Shown one piece after another: positions 40,679 to 40,941 of a stretch of DNA of 40,941 bases. Position 1 is the first letter of the stretch; the number at the start of each line of letters is the position of its first letter. The stretch is from positions 1 through 40,941 of the forward strand of contig MNEA01000136.1 in assembly GCA_001917435.1 (NCBI GenBank), in the 5' to 3' direction. The notes under the pieces were generated by a model, which saw only the letters and a program-made list of their open reading frames with translations, was not told the origin of the DNA and did no database searches. A program made the translations under genes and the position numbers. The DNA is from Acidobacteria bacterium 13_2_20CM_2_57_6. GTDB taxonomy: Bacteria; Acidobacteriota; Terriglobia; Acidiferrales; UBA7541.

Positions 40679-40872
40679 TCAATATTACTTTCTTGCTGGC
40701 AGAAGCCGTCGCGGCGCGCACACGAGTTCTCGGGCGGACCGGCGGCTTGCTTTGCCAGCCTTGTTTTAGATTACGCGTAAAACGTACGGAGGAAACTGGA
40801 GGCGGGGAGTCTCAGATCAAGAACTGCACCAGAGGGACCGCACAACACAACCGAGGTCATAAGCGCAAAGGA

Positions 40873-40915
40873 AGTATAACACATCTTGGCCCTAAAGGGA
40901 GATTTGATGTCAAAT
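40873..40915 (-). promoter_or_regulatory. Tentative control region of the DEAD-box helicase gene
   Basis: On the minus strand there is a TATACT -10-like hexamer (40878-40873) and, further upstream, a 6-2-6 inverted repeat ATTTGA/TCAAAT (40915-40902) that contains TTGACA. The TTGACA is 29 bases from TATACT, too far to be its -35. The repeat could bind a regulator. Little else is seen between 40679 and the window end. Confidence 0.3.
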
Positions 40916-40941
40916 TAATGAGATAGAGGGGTCAGGTGGAG

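Noticed and set aside
40873..40913. TTGACA and TATACT as a -35/-10 pair for the DEAD-box gene
   Set aside because: The spacing is 29 bases, too long for a sigma70 promoter.

Overview
The window is about 41 kb of continuous, fairly GC-rich bacterial chromosome, densely coded, with no rRNA, tRNA, IS element, phage or CRISPR array that I can see. The gene set points to an Acidobacteriota genome, probably class Terriglobia: a TonB-dependent receptor with an N-terminal carboxypeptidase-regulatory-like domain, a PilZ/long coiled-coil protein, a fused alpha/beta E1 dehydrogenase, LpxB (hence a Gram-negative outer membrane) and several conserved proteins of unknown function. The taxonomic call is inference from gene content and style.

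Layout. (1) 1-4.4 kb, minus strand: a DksA-type zinc finger/SpoIIE phosphatase protein cut by the window edge, and a mrfA-mrfB pair (DExH helicase plus DEDD exonuclease, the Bacillus YprA/YprB mitomycin-repair system). (2) 4.5-6.4 kb, plus strand: a VapBC-type toxin-antitoxin pair with an apparently leaderless promoter, then a secreted TIMP/netrin-like protein. (3) 6.4-8.8 kb, minus strand: a fluoride module, with a fluoride riboswitch and built-in terminator followed by crcB, a DUF190 protein and an MFS transporter. (4) 8.8-12.2 kb, minus strand: a Cys/His-rich exported protein, a TonB-dependent receptor and an MBL-fold hydrolase. (5) 12.4-18.9 kb: mixed housekeeping and unknown genes (E1 dehydrogenase, PspC, DoxX, SH3 protein, ornithine cyclodeaminase family). 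(6) 18.9-19.8 kb, minus strand: an ECF sigma factor with a zinc anti-sigma factor. (7) 20.1-25.6 kb, plus strand: a compact eight-gene run of mismatch glycosylase, two crotonase-fold enzymes, rhodanese, an ArsC/Spx-family protein interrupted by an in-frame UGA, 3-hydroxyacyl-CoA dehydrogenase, macro domain and MidA methyltransferase. (8) 25.8-33.8 kb, minus strand: a lipoprotein, a heterodimeric ABC exporter, lpxB and a catalytically degenerate M1-peptidase-like TPR protein. (9) 34-40.9 kb, minus strand: PilZ/coiled-coil protein, Mpo1-like protein, recR, GNAT and a DEAD-box RNA helicase.

The most notable signal is at 22591-22935. An ArsC/Spx-family reading frame has TGA exactly where the first cysteine of the CxxC redox motif should be, and a stem-loop with a GGTC apical loop lies just downstream, like the bacterial SECIS of E. 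coli fdhF. I read it as a selenocysteine-containing ArsC-family oxidoreductase (UTTC motif) embedded in an acyl-CoA metabolism operon. The second strong signal is the complete fluoride riboswitch at 8713-8800, whose last aptamer strand is also the first strand of an intrinsic terminator. It shows that an ATG-initiated N-terminal extension of CrcB is an artefact.
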